Positions 22,803 to 23,559 of a stretch of DNA of 23,559 bases are shown one piece after another. The notes under the pieces are model-generated. The model made no database searches. It saw nothing but the letters and a program-made list of their open reading frames with translations, and was not told where the DNA came from. The stretch lies in the NCBI GenBank assembly GCA_005223375.1, contig RXOD01004354.1, forward strand, positions 1-23,559, written 5' to 3'. Position 1 is the first letter of the stretch, and the number at the start of each line of letters is the position of its first letter. Position numbers and translations under genes: made by a program. The stretch is from Amoebophrya sp. AT5.2 (taxonomy: Eukaryota > Sar > Dinophyceae > Syndiniales > Amoebophryaceae).

Positions 22803-23405
22803 ATGCCTACGGAGCCAACAGATCCATTCGCAGTCGAAGCCTGGGCGAGGCTACGGCTCCGGGCCGAGCGGAAGCGGCGCCGAATCAGGAGCCGCGTCGG
22901 GGAGCAGGTTCTCAATTGTGTCACTTATCGCGCGGCATTTATTTTCTTTTTCATTTGCTTGTAGCTAGGACGAGCTGCAGGCTCAGCACAGCTACTGATG
23001 CGTGATAAGTGACATGGACCAATAGCAGGAATCATCACGCTGCAGTCAAAGCACGTTTAGTACTGAAAAGTCAGAGGAACTTGCGGAATAGAGAAGCTTC
23101 TAGTGTTCCGGCAAGGGTCGGGGTCTACCGCTCCCCTGCGTACGTTGTGTGCAGAGTCCCAATTTGCTTGTTTTTCTGCACCACAGGAGCTCCGCAAGAG
23201 TTTAAAATTTCCATTGCGCGAGCCGCACGACGAGGCGGTGTTGAGCGCTCGTTACGACTGGCATCAGCAGATGAAATCTACGCGCAGCGGACCTGCGATG
23301 CCGCAGCTGCGCGAGGACACTGAGTACGTCGACGAGAACGTCGCAGAACTACTCGAGCCAACCTCGAGCCAAAAGCCGGACGTACCGCGCGACCCCGCGC
23401 AGTAG
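22803..23405 (+). CDS. Small two-exon hypothetical protein, 107 residues
   Basis: Exon 1 is 22803-22907, starting at an ATG in a favourable AAGACC context. Exon 2 is 23187-23405, ending TAG. The intron 22908-23186 begins GTTCTC and ends in a strong pyrimidine tract (TTTTTCTGCACCACAG); the join is in phase 0 and the next exon starts with G, like the other introns here. The product starts MPTEPTDPFAVEAWARLRLR, has a basic stretch (AERKRRRIRSRVGEQ), then LREPHDEAVLSARYDWHQQM and an acidic tail (LREDTEYVDENVAELLEP). It has no signal peptide or membrane segment. Exon 2 has G/C-ending codons; the intron is AT-rich. AATAAA lies at 23460-23465. No family recognised; the exon 1 assignment is less certain than exon 2. 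Confidence 0.6.
22919..23014. repeat. Inverted repeat (hairpin/MITE-like) within the small gene's intron
   Basis: TGTCACTTATCGCGC at 22919-22933 is mirrored by its reverse complement at 23000-23014, 14 of 15 positions matching. The two arms enclose 66 bases and sit near the 5' end of the intron. No clear target duplication flanks it. It could be a miniature inverted-repeat element or an intronic RNA hairpin. Confidence 0.6.
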
Positions 23406-23456
23406 AAAAGAAGTGGGCCGAAAGAAGAGAGGAAAAAAAAAAAACAAAAGAAGAAC

Positions 23457-23558
23457 GCCAATAAATAGCGAGCCGTCCGTATTTCGGTTCTTGTAGGACT
23501 GGAACAGGATCGATGAACCGATCGCGAAGAAGCCGACTCCAAAGACGAACATGAGCAG
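23457..23558 (-). CDS. Possible partial exon of a membrane protein (right edge)
   Basis: On the - strand the frame entering from the right edge reads a strongly hydrophobic segment, FVFGVGFFAIGSSILF, then QSYKNRNTDGSLFIG. The next bases, GTTCTTC, could be a donor site; otherwise the frame runs into a poly-T tract and overlaps the end of the + strand gene. The spacing F-G-IGS followed by D-IG loosely resembles the first membrane helix and loop of TMEM230/DUF872 proteins. That is a weak resemblance over ~30 residues. It would be the only - strand gene here and could equally be chance. Confidence 0.25.
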
Positions 23559-23559
23559 G

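Overview
The window looks like nuclear DNA of a protist eukaryote. Two genes of recognisable family are cut by GT-AG introns that can be placed to the base by protein homology, a third intron pair is supported by splice signals alone, and there is no operon structure. Every confidently called gene lies on the + strand. The base after every 3' splice AG is G, most introns begin GTAC rather than the usual GTAAG/GTGAG, two very large intronless genes are arranged in tandem, and one intron has the anatomy of a transposon-like introner (terminal inverted repeats plus a target duplication). Together these point to an alveolate, most likely a dinoflagellate or relative. That placement is inference; no rRNA, organellar gene or spliced-leader gene in the window confirms it.

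Layout, left to right. (1) 2-3019: 3' part of a long, Ser/Arg/Gly-rich, largely disordered protein of unknown function. (2) 3272-3490: a small 72-residue hypothetical protein. (3) 4433-8771: a complete alanyl-tRNA synthetase in seven exons, with catalytic core, editing domain and C-terminal domain; its third intron carries a tRNA-like segment. (4) 9497-10893: a complete ABHD17-type serine hydrolase (depalmitoylase-like) in three exons with an intact catalytic triad; its second intron is a TIR-bearing element flanked by a 7-bp duplication. (5) 11814-12536: a single-exon protein with a Cys cluster and one C-terminal membrane segment. (6) 13353-17108 and 17911-21822: tandem paralogues of 1251 and 1303 residues, each with an N-terminal signal-peptide-like segment, sharing many conserved blocks but matching no family I can name. 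A 65-bp repeat lies downstream of each. (7) 22803-23405: a small two-exon gene (107 residues) with a hairpin-forming repeat in its intron. (8) 23457-23558, - strand: the edge of a possible membrane-protein exon.

The genes do not form an obvious pathway: two are housekeeping (translation; lipid-modification turnover) and the rest appear lineage-specific. The items most worth following up are the introner-like intron in the ABHD17 gene, the unusual 5' splice-site usage, and the tandem family of large putatively secreted proteins. Gaps between genes (about 0.7-1.0 kb each) contain short repeats and AT-rich stretches but no gene I can support.
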